This document shows positions 1 to 9,614 of a stretch of DNA of 64,000 nucleotides, piece by piece (the first letter of the stretch is position 1; the number at the start of each line of letters is the position of its first letter). The notes beneath the pieces are model-generated. The model ran no database searches, was not told where the DNA came from, and saw nothing but the letters and a program-made list of their open reading frames with translations. The stretch spans positions 3,968,001-4,032,000 of the forward strand of contig NZ_CP014839.1 in NCBI RefSeq assembly GCF_001931675.1, in the 5' to 3' direction. A program made the position numbers and the translations under genes. Source of the stretch: Pandoraea thiooxydans (lineage in GTDB: Bacteria > Pseudomonadota > Gammaproteobacteria > Burkholderiales > Burkholderiaceae).

Positions 1-558
1 ATCGCCACCGACGGCGTGCTGCTGTCGGAATTCCCGCTGGGCACTCCGGCCCTGAGCCATCACTTTCCGCGCCGTAACCGCCTGATCGCCGCGCTTTGCC
101 GCGGCACGCTGGTGGTCGAGGCCGCCGCCCAGTCCGGCTCGCTGATCACCGCGCGGCTGGCCGCCGAGCTCGGGCGCGAGGTGTTCGCCATACCGGGCTC
201 GATTCACTCGCCGCTGGCCAAGGGGTGCCATCAACTTCTCAAGCAAGGGGCCAAGCTGGTGGAGACCGCGCAGGACATTTTCGAGGAGTTGCGCTGGGCC
301 GCCGGCGAGGCGCCATGCGCGCCGCCCGCCAGGCTGATGCCGCTTCGACCGAACTTGGCTCGCCCGGGTCATGAAGGCCCAGCCAGCGACGACACCTTGC
401 TGCGGGCGCTGGGGTATGATCCGGTGAGCGTCGACCAACTGTGCGAGCAAACCGGCGTGCCGGCCGCGCAAATGCAAAGACGCCTGTTGGCGCTGGAGCT
501 GGACGGCGCCGTGACCCGCCTGCCTGGCGGACTTTACCAGCGCACCACCCAGATTTAA
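1..558 (+). CDS. dprA: DNA-processing protein DprA, C-terminal part (5' truncated by window edge)
   Basis: The reading frame is open from base 1, so the start lies outside the window. The visible 185 residues begin inside the Rossmann-like DprA/Smf domain: EFPLGTP, FPRRNRLIAAL, then VVEAAAQSGSLITA and the EVFAIPGS segment, all signature elements of the family. A short linker leads to a C-terminal winged-helix domain (about the last 55 residues). DprA binds incoming single-stranded DNA and loads RecA during natural transformation; this is family knowledge. A thioredoxin-like gene follows after 10 bases and topB after that, an order I associate with Burkholderiales. Nothing looks broken in the visible part. 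Confidence 0.95.
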   Translation: MATDGVLLSEFPLGTPALSHHFPRRNRLIAALCRGTLVVEAAAQSGSLITARLAAELGREVFAIPGSIHSPLAKGCHQLLKQGAKLVETAQDIFEELRWAAGEAPCAPPARLMPLRPNLARPGHEGPASDDTLLRALGYDPVSVDQLCEQTGVPAAQMQRRLLALELDGAVTRLPGGLYQRTTQI

Positions 559-568
559 CACGTTTTTC

Positions 569-958
569 ATGGCTGCTCTCGACCCCGTCGCCCAGCGTGA
601 CCTCATCATCGCCAAGCTCAACACGCCGGATACGCTGTTGGTCGCATGCCTGTGCGCGGCATGGTGCGGCACCTGCCGCGAATACCAGCAAGCCTTCGAT
701 GCGCTGGCCGACAGCCATCCCGAGATGTGTTTCGTTTGGGTCGATATCGAAGATCATGGCGATTGGCTCGACGATCACGACATCGAAAACTTCCCGACAA
801 TCTTGATCCAGGACGAGCAGCGCCCTCGCTTTTTCGGCACCGTACTGCCGTTTGCCAACATCCTGGAGCGCATGCTGGGCGATCCCGCGACCCTCGGCAG
901 CAATACGCCGCAGGCCCCCGATCTGCGCGCCCACCTCATGGCAACCAACGCCCTCTGA
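569..958 (+). CDS. Thioredoxin-family protein
   Basis: A 129-residue protein with a thioredoxin fold. The active site is WCGTC (Cys33 and Cys36), and the expected cis-proline follows at Pro76 in NFPT. There is no signal peptide or membrane segment, so a cytoplasmic thiol reductase or disulfide sensor is likely. The active site differs from the WCGPC of classical TrxA, which argues for a dedicated paralogue rather than the housekeeping thioredoxin. It starts 10 bases after dprA stops and is probably cotranscribed with it. The substrate is unknown. Confidence 0.85.
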   Translation: MAALDPVAQRDLIIAKLNTPDTLLVACLCAAWCGTCREYQQAFDALADSHPEMCFVWVDIEDHGDWLDDHDIENFPTILIQDEQRPRFFGTVLPFANILERMLGDPATLGSNTPQAPDLRAHLMATNAL

Positions 959-1122
959 GCACTGCCCCTCGCGCACCCACCCGTCGCTGCCACGCTTGCC
1001 GATTGACAAAACGGCGCTTATTATGTGCCGCGTCTGGGCCCCGGATGCCGGTCCAGCATGCGCCGGTATGTTATAAAGCGATCGAATGCAGCCGGCAGTC
1101 CCTCGGAACCCTATAGAACGTC

Positions 1123-3732
1123 ATGTCAAAAGCCCTGATCATTGCTGAAAAACCGTCCGTCGCGAATGACATCGCGCGGGCCCTGGGCGGCTTCACCAAA
1201 CACGACGACTATTTCGAGAGCGACGATTTCGTGTTGTCCTCCGCCGTCGGCCACTTGCTGGAAATTGGCGCCCCGGAAGAATATGAAGTCAAGCGAGGCA
1301 AATGGAGCTTCGCGCATCTGCCCGTCATCCCGCCGCATTTCGACCTCAAGCCGATCGCAAAAAGCGAATCGCGTCTGAAAATCCTGAACCGGCTGATCAA
1401 GCGCAAGGACGTCGATCGCCTGATCAACGCCTGCGACGCGGGCCGCGAGGGTGAATTGATTTTCCGGCTGATCGTCCAGCACGCCAAGGCCAAGCAACCG
1501 GTCACGCGACTCTGGCTGCAGTCGATGACACCCCAGTCGATCCGCGACGGTTTCGCCAAGTTGCGCGAAGATGCCGACATGCTGCCGCTGGCCGACGCCG
1601 CGCGCAGCCGCTCGGAAGCCGACTGGCTGGTCGGCATCAACGGCACGCGCGCCATGACCGCCTTCAATAGCAAGGGCGGCGGCTTTTTCCTGACCACCGT
1701 CGGTCGCGTACAGACGCCAACGCTGTCGATCGTCGTCGAACGGGAAGAAAAAATCCGCAAATTCGTATCACGCTCGTACTGGGAAGTGAAGGCGCAATTT
1801 GTCTGTGCGGCCGGATTCTACGAGGGCCGCTGGTTCGATCCGCAGTTCAAGCGCAACGAATTCGATCCCGAACAGCGCGATTCGCGTCTGTGGAGCCAGG
1901 CCGCCGCCGAATCGGTGGTCGCCGCCTGCCGCGGCAAGCCGGGCACCGTGACGGAAGACGCCAAACCGTCCACGCAGCTCTCACCGCTGCTGTTCGACCT
2001 GACCAGCCTGCAACGCGAAGCCAACTCGCGCTTCGGCTTCTCGGCGAAGAACACGCTGGGCCTGGCCCAGGCGCTCTACGAAAAACACAAGGTCCTGACC
2101 TACCCCCGGACCGACGCGCGCGCGCTGCCTGAGGACTACCTTGCGACGGTCAAGGAAACGCTCGAAGTGCTCAAGGAAAGCAACAACTACAACCCGTTCG
2201 CCAAGCAGATTCTCAGCGCGGGCTGGGTCAAGCCGAACCGGCGCATTTTCGACAACAGCAAAATCAGCGATCACTTCGCCATCATCCCGACCCTGCAGGC
2301 GCCGAAGAATCTGTCCGAGCCCGAACAGAAGCTTTACGACCTGGTGGTTCGACGGTTTCTCGCCGTCTTCTTCCCGGCGGCCGAATACCTCGTCACCACG
2401 CGCATCACCGAGGTTGTCGGACATCGGTTCAAAACCGAAGGCAAGGTGCTGGTCGCCGCCGGCTGGCTCGCGGTCTACGGCAAGGAATCGGCACCGGCTG
2501 CCGACGACAAATCGGCCAAGGACGGCGAGAGCGGCAATCTGGTGCCGGTCGCCAAAGACGAAAAAGTCAAAACCGACACCATCGAGGCCGTCGGCCTGCA
2601 GACCAAGCCGCCTGCACGCTACTCCGAAGCCACGCTGCTCTCGGCAATGGAAGGCGCCGGCAAGCTGGTGGAGGACGACGAGCTTCGCCAGGCCATGGCA
2701 GGCAAGGGGTTGGGCACGCCGGCGACACGCGCTGCCATTATCGAAGGCCTGCTGACGGAAAAATATCTGGTGCGCGAGGGGCGCGAGCTGCACCCCACCG
2801 CCAAGGCCTTCCAGTTGATGACGTTGCTGCGAGGCTTGGGCGTCGACGAATTGACGTTGCCCGAACTGACCGGCGAGTGGGAGGCCAAGCTCTCGCAAAT
2901 CGAACGCGGACAGCTCAAGCGCGACGCATTCATGCAGGAAATCGCGCAAATGACGCAGACCATCGTCAAGCGCGCCAAGGAATACGACTCCGACACCGTG
3001 CCGGGCGACTATGCCACGCTGACCAGCCCCTGCCCGAATTGCGGCGGCGTCGTGAAAGAGAACTATCGACGCTTTGCCTGCACCAACTGTGCCTTCTCGA
3101 TCTCGAAAATCCCGGGCAGCCGGCAATTCGAAATCCCGGAAGTCGAGGAATTGCTGAAAACCAAGCAGATTGGTCCGCTGACCGGCTTTCGCAGCAAAAT
3201 GGGCCGGCCGTTCTCGGCCATCCTCAAGCTCGTCGAAGATAAAGAGGCCGGATATAAGCTGGAATTCGACTTCGGTCAGGACAGCGGCGACGAAAACGGC
3301 GAACCCCCCGATTTTTCGGCACAAGAGCCGCTTGGCCTCTGCCCGAAATGCGGCGGCAAGGTCTACGAACACGGCATGCGCTACGTGTGCGAAAACAGCG
3401 TCGCCCAACCGAAGACCTGCGATTTCACCTCTGGCAAAGTGATCCTGCAGCAGGAGATCTCACGCGAGCAATTCCAAAAATTGCTGTCCGACGGCAAAAC
3501 CGACTTGCTGCCGAACTTCAAATCGTCTCGCACCGGCCGCACTTTCAAGGCCTATCTGGCCAAGCAAAAGGATGGCAAGATCGGTTTCGAGTTCGAGGAG
3601 AAGGCGCCGCGCAAAACGGCCGCAGCCACGCCGGGCAAGGCCGCAGCGGCCGTCAAGACCGCCCGGAAAACGCCAGCCCGGCGCACCAAGCGCGCCGCCG
3701 GCGATGAATCGGCCGGGCCAAGCGACGAGTAA
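1123..3732 (+). CDS. topB: DNA topoisomerase III
   Basis: An 869-residue type IA topoisomerase. The N-terminal TOPRIM domain starts LIIAEKPSVA and contains the DAGREGE acidic motif. The catalytic tyrosine is Tyr327 in LTYPRTD. The C-terminal third carries two zinc-ribbon-like clusters (CPNCGG...CTNC and CPKCGG...C...C). It ends in a Lys/Ala/Arg-rich basic tail of about 50 residues that probably contacts DNA. The enzyme decatenates DNA during replication and recombination. It is longer than E. coli TopB because of the zinc-ribbon and basic tail, which is common in Burkholderiales. A TTGACA hexamer at 1003-1008 lies upstream, but no convincing -10 sits at the right distance. Confidence 0.96.
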   Translation: MSKALIIAEKPSVANDIARALGGFTKHDDYFESDDFVLSSAVGHLLEIGAPEEYEVKRGKWSFAHLPVIPPHFDLKPIAKSESRLKILNRLIKRKDVDRLINACDAGREGELIFRLIVQHAKAKQPVTRLWLQSMTPQSIRDGFAKLREDADMLPLADAARSRSEADWLVGINGTRAMTAFNSKGGGFFLTTVGRVQTPTLSIVVEREEKIRKFVSRSYWEVKAQFVCAAGFYEGRWFDPQFKRNEFDPEQRDSRLWSQAAAESVVAACRGKPGTVTEDAKPSTQLSPLLFDLTSLQREANSRFGFSAKNTLGLAQALYEKHKVLTYPRTDARALPEDYLATVKETLEVLKESNNYNPFAKQILSAGWVKPNRRIFDNSKISDHFAIIPTLQAPKNLSEPEQKLYDLVVRRFLAVFFPAAEYLVTTRITEVVGHRFKTEGKVLVAAGWLAVYGKESAPAADDKSAKDGESGNLVPVAKDEKVKTDTIEAVGLQTKPPARYSEATLLSAMEGAGKLVEDDELRQAMAGKGLGTPATRAAIIEGLLTEKYLVREGRELHPTAKAFQLMTLLRGLGVDELTLPELTGEWEAKLSQIERGQLKRDAFMQEIAQMTQTIVKRAKEYDSDTVPGDYATLTSPCPNCGGVVKENYRRFACTNCAFSISKIPGSRQFEIPEVEELLKTKQIGPLTGFRSKMGRPFSAILKLVEDKEAGYKLEFDFGQDSGDENGEPPDFSAQEPLGLCPKCGGKVYEHGMRYVCENSVAQPKTCDFTSGKVILQQEISREQFQKLLSDGKTDLLPNFKSSRTGRTFKAYLAKQKDGKIGFEFEEKAPRKTAAATPGKAAAAVKTARKTPARRTKRAAGDESAGPSDE

Positions 3733-3768
3733 TCGGGTTGCGCCGGGCGCGCCGGCGAAATAGCGGCG

Positions 3769-4755
3769 CTAGCGCACCGATTGCTGCCAGTCTTCCCCAG
3801 CAGCAGGCATGGCGATGCCGCCTTCGCGCTGCGCCAGCCAGCAATCGGTACGCGGCTTGGCGTCGGCCTGGCGGAAGCATTCCACCGTCATATCGATGAA
3901 CGTGCGAATCTTCGCCGACAGGTGCTTGCGGCTCGGATAGACCAGGTTCACGTCGAATGTCGGCAGCGTATAGTCGGGCAGCAACGCCACCATATCGCCA
4001 TGCTTGAGGTCGCTGCCGACCAAATATGAGGGCAGGAACGCGATACCGTGCCCGAGCAATACGCTCTGGCGCAGCATGGCGGTGTTGTTGCAGATGAACT
4101 GATTCTGAAGCTGGATGCGAATTTCCTCCCCATCCGCGCTGGTGAAAATCCGCTCGTTTCCAAAGATCTCGCTGGGCATGCCCAGCATCGCGTGTTGCGC
4201 CAGGTCGTGCGGCGTGTTCGGCTTGCCGTGCGCGGCCAGATAGCCGGGCGACGCACACACCAAGACGCAGGTCTCCGACAACAGCCGCGTGATCAGCGTT
4301 TCGCTTTGCACCATATGCGCGGCGACGATGCCGACGTCATAACCCTCTTCGACCATATCGAACGGCCGATCCGTCAAGGTCAGATCCACCAGCACCTGCG
4401 GGTGTTGCTTTTGATAACGGTGCATCAGCGGCGCCAGATTGCGCAATGTGAACGACACCGGCGCGACCACGCGCAGCACGCCCTTGGGCTCGCTGGACGC
4501 GCTGGAGACCATCGCGTCGGCCTCCTCGACCTCGTCGATAATCTGCCGACAACGCTCCAAATACGCTTGTCCGGCCCCCGTGAGCGAGAGACTGCGCGTC
4601 GTGCGATTGAGCAGGCGAACGCCCAAATGCGATTCCAGCTCCGCGACATGGCGCGTGACCACCGCGGCGGATAAATCGAGCTGCGCGGCGGCTCGGGCAA
4701 AACTGCCGTTATCGGCCACCTTGACGAAGACGCGCATCGACTGCAAGCGATCCAT
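3769..4755 (-). CDS. LysR-family transcriptional regulator
   Basis: A 328-residue regulator: an N-terminal winged helix-turn-helix (MDRLQSMRVFVKVADNGSF, then SAAVVTRHVAELE) and a C-terminal periplasmic-binding-protein-like effector domain. It belongs to the large CrgA/DmlR-like branch. The frame stays open upstream to 4887, but family alignment favours the ATG at 4753-4755. It is divergent from hemN across a 178-base intergenic region, yet LysR proteins of this branch are not known to control heme synthesis, so the adjacency may be accidental. Effector and targets are unknown. Confidence 0.88.
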   Translation of the reverse strand: MDRLQSMRVFVKVADNGSFARAAAQLDLSAAVVTRHVAELESHLGVRLLNRTTRSLSLTGAGQAYLERCRQIIDEVEEADAMVSSASSEPKGVLRVVAPVSFTLRNLAPLMHRYQKQHPQVLVDLTLTDRPFDMVEEGYDVGIVAAHMVQSETLITRLLSETCVLVCASPGYLAAHGKPNTPHDLAQHAMLGMPSEIFGNERIFTSADGEEIRIQLQNQFICNNTAMLRQSVLLGHGIAFLPSYLVGSDLKHGDMVALLPDYTLPTFDVNLVYPSRKHLSAKIRTFIDMTVECFRQADAKPRTDCWLAQREGGIAMPAAGEDWQQSVR

Positions 4756-4851
4756 GAGATATTCGACGACCCGTTGGGCCGCGCCAGCAATGACAAAACG
4801 AAATCTTACAGGAAGGCGCGCCAACGCGTCGGCTGGGCCATCGGCGCTTTC

Positions 4852-4865
4852 TTGACAAAAGTTAA
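4852..4865 (+). promoter_or_regulatory. Candidate FNR/Anr-type box in front of hemN
   Basis: TTGAC-AAAA-GTTAA is a near-perfect dyad differing at one position from TTGAC-N4-GTCAA and at two from the FNR consensus TTGAT-N4-ATCAA. Its centre (4858.5) is 41.5 bases from position 4900. TACAGT at 4888-4893 then occupies the -12 to -7 position expected of a class II FNR-activated promoter. The hemN start codon follows at 4934. The motif geometry is seen directly; regulation is inferred. Confidence 0.55.
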
Positions 4866-4933
4866 GGTGCCTGCGGCGATTCTGCACTACAGTTTATTCA
4901 TTAATCCATTTCGTCGGCACATCCCCGCGCACC

Positions 4934-6340
4934 ATGGCCAACCCATCCGAAGCACTCTCCGTGGACGACCTGTTCGACCCCGCGCTGCTGCACAAGTACG
5001 ATCTCAACGGGCCGCGCTACACCTCGTACCCGACCGCTCCACAATTTCATGACCGCTTCGGCGCTGCCGAATATCGCCAGGCGATCGCCCAGAGCCCGCA
5101 AAGCGGGCAACCGCTGTCGCTCTATATGCATCTGCCGTTTTGCGACACCGTCTGTTTCTATTGCGCCTGCAATAAAGTCATCACGCGCAACCGCGCCCGC
5201 ACCCGTCCCTACCTCGAACGCCTGTACCGCGAAATCGCCGCGCAGGCCGCCCTGTTCGATGGCACGCGGCGCCCGATTGCGCAATTGCACTGGGGCGGCG
5301 GCACGCCGACATTTCTGTCGCACGACGAAATGAGTGAGTTGATGGCCGTCACCGGCGACCATTTCCAGTTGCTGGGCGACGATCAGGGCGAATACTCGAT
5401 CGAGGTCGACCCGCGCGAGGCCAGCCCCGACACCATCGCCCTGCTGCGCGAGCTAGGATTCAACCGGCTGAGCGTGGGCGTGCAGGACTTCGATCCGCAA
5501 GTGCAGCAGGCCGTCAACCGGATTCAGCCGCGCGCCGTGACCGAGGCCACGGTGAACGCCGCACGCCAAACCGGATTTCGCTCGATCAGCCTCGACCTGA
5601 TCTACGGCCTGCCGCATCAGTCGGTCGCCAGCTTTTCGCGCACCCTCGATGCGGTGCTGGAACTGGCGCCCGATCGCCTGTCGGTGTTCAACTACGCACA
5701 CCTGCCGCAGTTCTTCAAGATGCAGCAGCAAATCGACGAGTCGGCACTGCCCGGCCCGGCCGAAAAGTTGGCAATCCTCAAGACCTCGATCGAGCGCCTT
5801 GGCGAGGCCGGCTACGTCTATATCGGCATGGACCATTTCGCCCGGCCCGATGACGAGCTGGCCCAGGCGCAGGTCAATCGCACCCTGTACCGCAATTTTC
5901 AGGGCTACAGCACCCATGCCGATTGCGATCTGATCGGGCTGGGCGTCTCGGCCATTGGCAAGATAGGGAATTTTTACGCACAAAATCTCAAAGTTCTGCC
6001 CGACTATCAAAATGCCATCGACGCCGAAGGCCTGGCGGTCACACGCGGCATCATGCTCAATGACGACGATCTGTTGCGCCGCGCCGTCATCAACCAATTG
6101 ATGTGCCACTTCGAATTACCGCTCGGACCGCTCCAGACGCAATTCGGTATCGACCCTGCCAACTACTTCAGCGACGAGTTCGAGCGACTGCGCGCCTTCG
6201 AGGCCGACGGCCTGCTCGCCATCGAACCCGATCGGCTGCGCGTGCTGCCGGCCGGACGCCTGCTGGTGCGCAACATCTGCATGGTGTTCGATCGCTACCT
6301 CACCGCGCAGCCGGCGCAACGTTTCTCCAAAACCCTCTGA
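4934..6340 (+). CDS. hemN: Oxygen-independent coproporphyrinogen III oxidase (radical SAM)
   Basis: A 468-residue radical SAM enzyme that converts coproporphyrinogen III to protoporphyrinogen IX without oxygen, in cytoplasmic heme synthesis. The HemN signature is present: YDLNGPRYTSYPTA near the N-terminus and the cluster-binding CxxxCxxC with an extra Cys (Cys70, Cys74, Cys77, Cys79). The LHWGGGTP motif follows, and the C-terminal HemN domain includes the conserved YSTHADCDLIGLG segment. Length and motifs match genuine HemN rather than the shorter HemW. It is monocistronic, with a strong terminator downstream. A candidate FNR-type site upstream suggests induction under low oxygen. Confidence 0.96.
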   Translation: MANPSEALSVDDLFDPALLHKYDLNGPRYTSYPTAPQFHDRFGAAEYRQAIAQSPQSGQPLSLYMHLPFCDTVCFYCACNKVITRNRARTRPYLERLYREIAAQAALFDGTRRPIAQLHWGGGTPTFLSHDEMSELMAVTGDHFQLLGDDQGEYSIEVDPREASPDTIALLRELGFNRLSVGVQDFDPQVQQAVNRIQPRAVTEATVNAARQTGFRSISLDLIYGLPHQSVASFSRTLDAVLELAPDRLSVFNYAHLPQFFKMQQQIDESALPGPAEKLAILKTSIERLGEAGYVYIGMDHFARPDDELAQAQVNRTLYRNFQGYSTHADCDLIGLGVSAIGKIGNFYAQNLKVLPDYQNAIDAEGLAVTRGIMLNDDDLLRRAVINQLMCHFELPLGPLQTQFGIDPANYFSDEFERLRAFEADGLLAIEPDRLRVLPAGRLLVRNICMVFDRYLTAQPAQRFSKTL

Positions 6341-6366
6341 GATGCCGTCCGGTGCGCACCATGCGC

Positions 6367-6410
6367 ACAAGAAAGAACCCGCAGCGTTGAAGCTGCGGGT
6401 TCTTTCTTGT
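6367..6410. terminator. Bidirectional intrinsic terminator between hemN and pckG
   Basis: A perfect 19-base inverted repeat (left arm 6367-6385, right arm 6392-6410) encloses a 6-base loop. The inner stem is GC-rich (CCCGCAGC/GCTGCGGG) and the outer part is A/G-rich on one side and T/C-rich on the other. Either strand therefore yields a hairpin followed by a U-rich tract (TTCTTTCTTGT). It lies between the convergent hemN and pckG stop codons, where it can stop transcription from both sides. Confidence 0.9.
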
Positions 6411-6430
6411 TCCGGCAACAACAAGCGGGC

Positions 6431-8287
6431 TCAGCCCTCCAGTTGGGCCTCCAGCCTGGCCTTGGCCTGCAGCAGTGCATCCGGCATACGGTGCTTGAGT
6501 TTCTCGAACAGCTCGCCATGCAGGGCCAGCTCATGGCGCCACGCATCCCTGTCGATCGACGTGACCTGCTCGAACTGCTGTTCGGTGAACGCCAGTCCCG
6601 CCCAATCCATATCCTCGTAGCGAGGCGAAATGCCGAACAGGTGATCGGTGCCCGTGGCCTTGTCCTCGATGCGCTCGAGCATCCATTTCATCACGCGCAT
6701 GTTCTCGCCAAAGCCCGGCCACACGAACTCGCCGTCGGCATTCTTGCGGAACCAATTGACGCAATAAATCTTCGGCAGCTTGCCGCCGGCCGCCTCCAGC
6801 TTCTCGCCGAGCGCCAGCCAGTGTTGGAAGTAATCGCTCATGTTGTAGCCGCAGAACGGCAGCATCGCGAACGGGTCGCGCCGCACCACGCCTTGCTGGC
6901 CAGCGGCCGCCGCCGTGGTTTCCGAGCCCATCGTGGCGGCCATGTAGACCCCTTCGGTCCAGCTGCGCGCCTCGCTGACCAGCGGCACCGTGGTCGAGCG
7001 CCGTCCGCCGAAAATGAACGCATCGATCGGCACCCCGGCCGGATTTTCCCAGTCCGGATCGATCGACGGGCATTGCGCGGCCGGCGCCGTGAAGCGCGCA
7101 TTCGGATGCGCCGCCTTGCGCCCGGTCTGCGCGGCGATTTCCGGCGTCCAGTCGTGCCCTTGCCAGTCGATCAGATGCGCCGGCGGCTCCTTGGTCAGGC
7201 CTTCCCACCATACGTCGCCGTCGTCGGTCAACGCGACGTTGGTAAAGATCACGTTGTCCTTGAGGGTGGCCAGCGCGTTGTAATTGGTCTTCTCGCTGGT
7301 GCCCGGCGCCACGCCGAAGTAACCCGCCTCGGGGTTGATCGCATAAAGACGGCCGTCCTTGCCGGGCTTGATCCAGGCAATGTCGTCACCAATGGTGCTC
7401 ACGCGCCAGCCTTCGAAACCCTTGGGCGGGATCAGCATCGCGAAATTCGTCTTGCCGCAGGCCGAGGGAAACGCCGCGGCAATGTGGTACTTCTTGCCCT
7501 GCGGCGAAGTCACGCCAAGGATCAGCATGTGCTCGGCCAGCCAGCCCTGGTCGCGCCCCATGGTCGACGCGATGCGCAAGGCAAAACATTTTTTCCCGAG
7601 CAATGCGTTGCCGCCGTAGCCGGAGCCGAAACTCCAGATTTCGCGGGACTCGGGAAAATGAACGATGTACTTGGTTTCGTTGCACGGCCAGGGCACATCG
7701 GCCTCGCCCGCAGCCAGCGGCTTGCCCACGCTGTGCACGCAGGGCACGAAAGTGCCGTGCTCGCCCAGCACGTCGAAGACCTCGCGCCCCATGCGGGTCA
7801 TGATGCGCATATTGGTCACCACGTACGGGCTGTCCGACAGCTCGACGCCGATATGGGCGATCGGCGAGCCCAGCGGCCCCATCGAGAATGGCACCACATA
7901 AAGGGTACGGCCGCGCATCGCGCCGGCAAACAGGCCATCGAGCGTCGTGCGCATCTCGTTCGGATCGACCCAGTGGTTGGTCGGACCGGCATCTTCACGG
8001 CGCGCCGAGCAGATGAAAGTGCGGTCCTCCACGCGCGCCACGTCCGACGGGTCCGAGCATGCAAGGTATGAATTGGGGCGCTTGGCGGGATTCAGGCGAA
8101 CCAGCGTGCCCTGCTGGACCATTTGCTCGCTCAACCGGTCGTATTCCTCCTGCGAGCCGTCGCACCATACGATCCGATCGGGCTGAGTCAGCGCGGCGAC
8201 GCGCGCCACCCAGTCGATCAGGCCACGATGCTTTACATAGCCCGGCACATTCAACGCCGCGACGCCACCCATTTGAGGCTGATTCAT
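6431..8287 (-). CDS. pckG: Phosphoenolpyruvate carboxykinase (GTP)
   Basis: A 618-residue GTP-dependent PEPCK, catalysing oxaloacetate + GTP to PEP + GDP + CO2 in gluconeogenesis. The GTP-type P-loop FPSACGKTN is at about residues 273-281, with the hyper-reactive Cys277 of the family. Further family motifs are visible ([12 protein letters not shown] near 128-139, [15 protein letters not shown] near 220-234). The frame is open upstream to 8356, but the ATG at 8285-8287 (MNQPQMGG) is preceded by ACGGAGA at proper distance and is chosen. It is monocistronic, and its 3' end faces hemN across a shared terminator. Confidence 0.97.
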   Translation of the reverse strand: MNQPQMGGVAALNVPGYVKHRGLIDWVARVAALTQPDRIVWCDGSQEEYDRLSEQMVQQGTLVRLNPAKRPNSYLACSDPSDVARVEDRTFICSARREDAGPTNHWVDPNEMRTTLDGLFAGAMRGRTLYVVPFSMGPLGSPIAHIGVELSDSPYVVTNMRIMTRMGREVFDVLGEHGTFVPCVHSVGKPLAAGEADVPWPCNETKYIVHFPESREIWSFGSGYGGNALLGKKCFALRIASTMGRDQGWLAEHMLILGVTSPQGKKYHIAAAFPSACGKTNFAMLIPPKGFEGWRVSTIGDDIAWIKPGKDGRLYAINPEAGYFGVAPGTSEKTNYNALATLKDNVIFTNVALTDDGDVWWEGLTKEPPAHLIDWQGHDWTPEIAAQTGRKAAHPNARFTAPAAQCPSIDPDWENPAGVPIDAFIFGGRRSTTVPLVSEARSWTEGVYMAATMGSETTAAAAGQQGVVRRDPFAMLPFCGYNMSDYFQHWLALGEKLEAAGGKLPKIYCVNWFRKNADGEFVWPGFGENMRVMKWMLERIEDKATGTDHLFGISPRYEDMDWAGLAFTEQQFEQVTSIDRDAWRHELALHGELFEKLKHRMPDALLQAKARLEAQLEG

Positions 8288-8592
8288 CCGCAAATCTCCG
8301 TAAGGGGTTGAAAAGAAAACCTTTGGTGCACCCTTCCGGATCAAGCCGCCAACCAAAGAGACTGTTCAAGCCTCGCCAGGCGCGTTGCAGGTGTCCCGCT
8401 GCACCGATGCGCCGCCGCGGGCCGGGCAACACGTCCGCGGAATCGGATGCCGTCGCCGGATAGGGTGAAAACTTGCCTCGCCGAGCGCCATCAGTGCGCT
8501 CTAAAATAGGGGACCCAGCATACCACCGCGCAAGCGGCCAAAGTTTTGCGCTGCACCATGCGTATGCCTCGCCCTGTCCGCTGACTGCCATT
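8288..8592. other. 305-base divergent intergenic region, no gene seen
   Basis: This stretch separates pckG (minus) from the hydroxyacid dehydrogenase gene (plus) and must hold both promoters. The pckG ribosome-binding site (ACGGAGA in minus-strand sense) sits at its left end. TAAAAT at 8502-8507 resembles a -10 element for the plus-strand gene, but no -35 lies at standard spacing. Frames open through it are extensions of the flanking genes, without ribosome-binding sites. No RNA gene, repeat or clear operator was found. Confidence 0.6.
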
Positions 8593-9603
8593 ATGAAAAT
8601 AGCCATTCTCGACGATTACCAGGACGCCGTTCGCAAGCTCGAATGCTTTGCCATGCTGGCCGGGCACGACGTCAAGGTATTCAACAACACCGTCAAAGGC
8701 GTCGGGCAACTGGTCGCCCGCATCGGCGACGCCCAGGCACTGGTATTGATTCGGGAGCGCACCGCCATCACCGCGCAACTGATCGACAAACTGCCTCATT
8801 TGAAAACGATCAGCCAGACGGGCCGGGTCGGCAGCCACATCGACCTGGACGCATGCACGGCGCGCGGCATCGCCGTGCTCGAAGGGGTGGGCTCGCCGGT
8901 GGCGCCCGCCGAGCTGACGTGGGCGTTGATCATGGCGGCGCAGCGGCGCATTCCGCAGTACATGGGCAGTCTCAAGCATGGCGCCTGGCAGCAGTCCGGA
9001 CTGAAATCGTCGAGCATGCCGCCCAATTTCGGCCTGGGCCAGGTACTGCGCGGCCAGGCCTTGGGAATCTGGGGTTATGGCAAGATCGGCCGCCTGGTGG
9101 CCGGCTATGGCCGGGCATTCGGCATGCGGGTGCTGGTGTGGGGCCGGGCGGCCTCGCTCGAAGCCGCCCAGGCCGACGGCCATGCCCTGGCCGAGAGCCG
9201 CGAGGCGCTGTTCGAGCAAAGCGACGTCCTGTCGCTGCACTTGCGCCTGAACGATGAGACCCGCCACATCGTGCGCCTGGAAGACATGCTGCGCATGAAA
9301 CCCACCGCGCTGTTCGTCAATACCAGCCGCGCCGAACTGGTCGAGGAAAACGCGCTGATCACCGCGCTCAATCGCGGCCGCCCCGGCATGGCAGCCATCG
9401 ACGTGTTCGAGAGCGAGCCGATCCTGCAAGGCAACCCGCTGCTGCGCCTGGAGAATTGCATTTGCACGCCGCACATCGGCTACGTCGAGCGGGAAAGCTA
9501 TGCGTTGTATTTCGAGACGGCGTTTCGCAACCTCGTCGACTTTCTCGACGGCAATACGCAAAGCGTGGTCAACCCAGCCGCCCTGCACGGATTCGGGCGT
9601 TGA
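8593..9603 (+). CDS. D-2-hydroxyacid dehydrogenase family protein
   Basis: A 336-residue NAD(P)-dependent D-isomer-specific 2-hydroxyacid dehydrogenase. The nucleotide-binding GYGKIG motif is at residues 161-166. The catalytic set is visible as Arg in VNTSRAEL, Glu in DVFESEP and His in TPHIGY. The frame is open back to 8473, but the ATG at 8593 (MKIAILDDYQ) matches the usual family N-terminus and is chosen. Members reduce 2-ketoacids (glyoxylate, hydroxypyruvate, phenylpyruvate and others) or oxidise phosphoglycerate-like substrates. The lack of an ACT domain argues against SerA. The precise substrate is not readable. It stands alone, ending 12 bases before a convergent patatin gene. Confidence 0.9.
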   Translation: MKIAILDDYQDAVRKLECFAMLAGHDVKVFNNTVKGVGQLVARIGDAQALVLIRERTAITAQLIDKLPHLKTISQTGRVGSHIDLDACTARGIAVLEGVGSPVAPAELTWALIMAAQRRIPQYMGSLKHGAWQQSGLKSSSMPPNFGLGQVLRGQALGIWGYGKIGRLVAGYGRAFGMRVLVWGRAASLEAAQADGHALAESREALFEQSDVLSLHLRLNDETRHIVRLEDMLRMKPTALFVNTSRAELVEENALITALNRGRPGMAAIDVFESEPILQGNPLLRLENCICTPHIGYVERESYALYFETAFRNLVDFLDGNTQSVVNPAALHGFGR

Positions 9604-9614
9604 GCCCGACCGGC

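Noticed and set aside
1003-1031. TTGACA at 1003-1008 as topB promoter
   Set aside because: The hexamer is perfect, but the only -10-like sequences are 10-12 bases away, too close for a sigma70 promoter.
1981-3408. Open frame of 475 codons antisense to topB
   Set aside because: It lies wholly inside topB on the other strand, has a composition typical of antisense frames in GC-rich DNA and shows no family motif.
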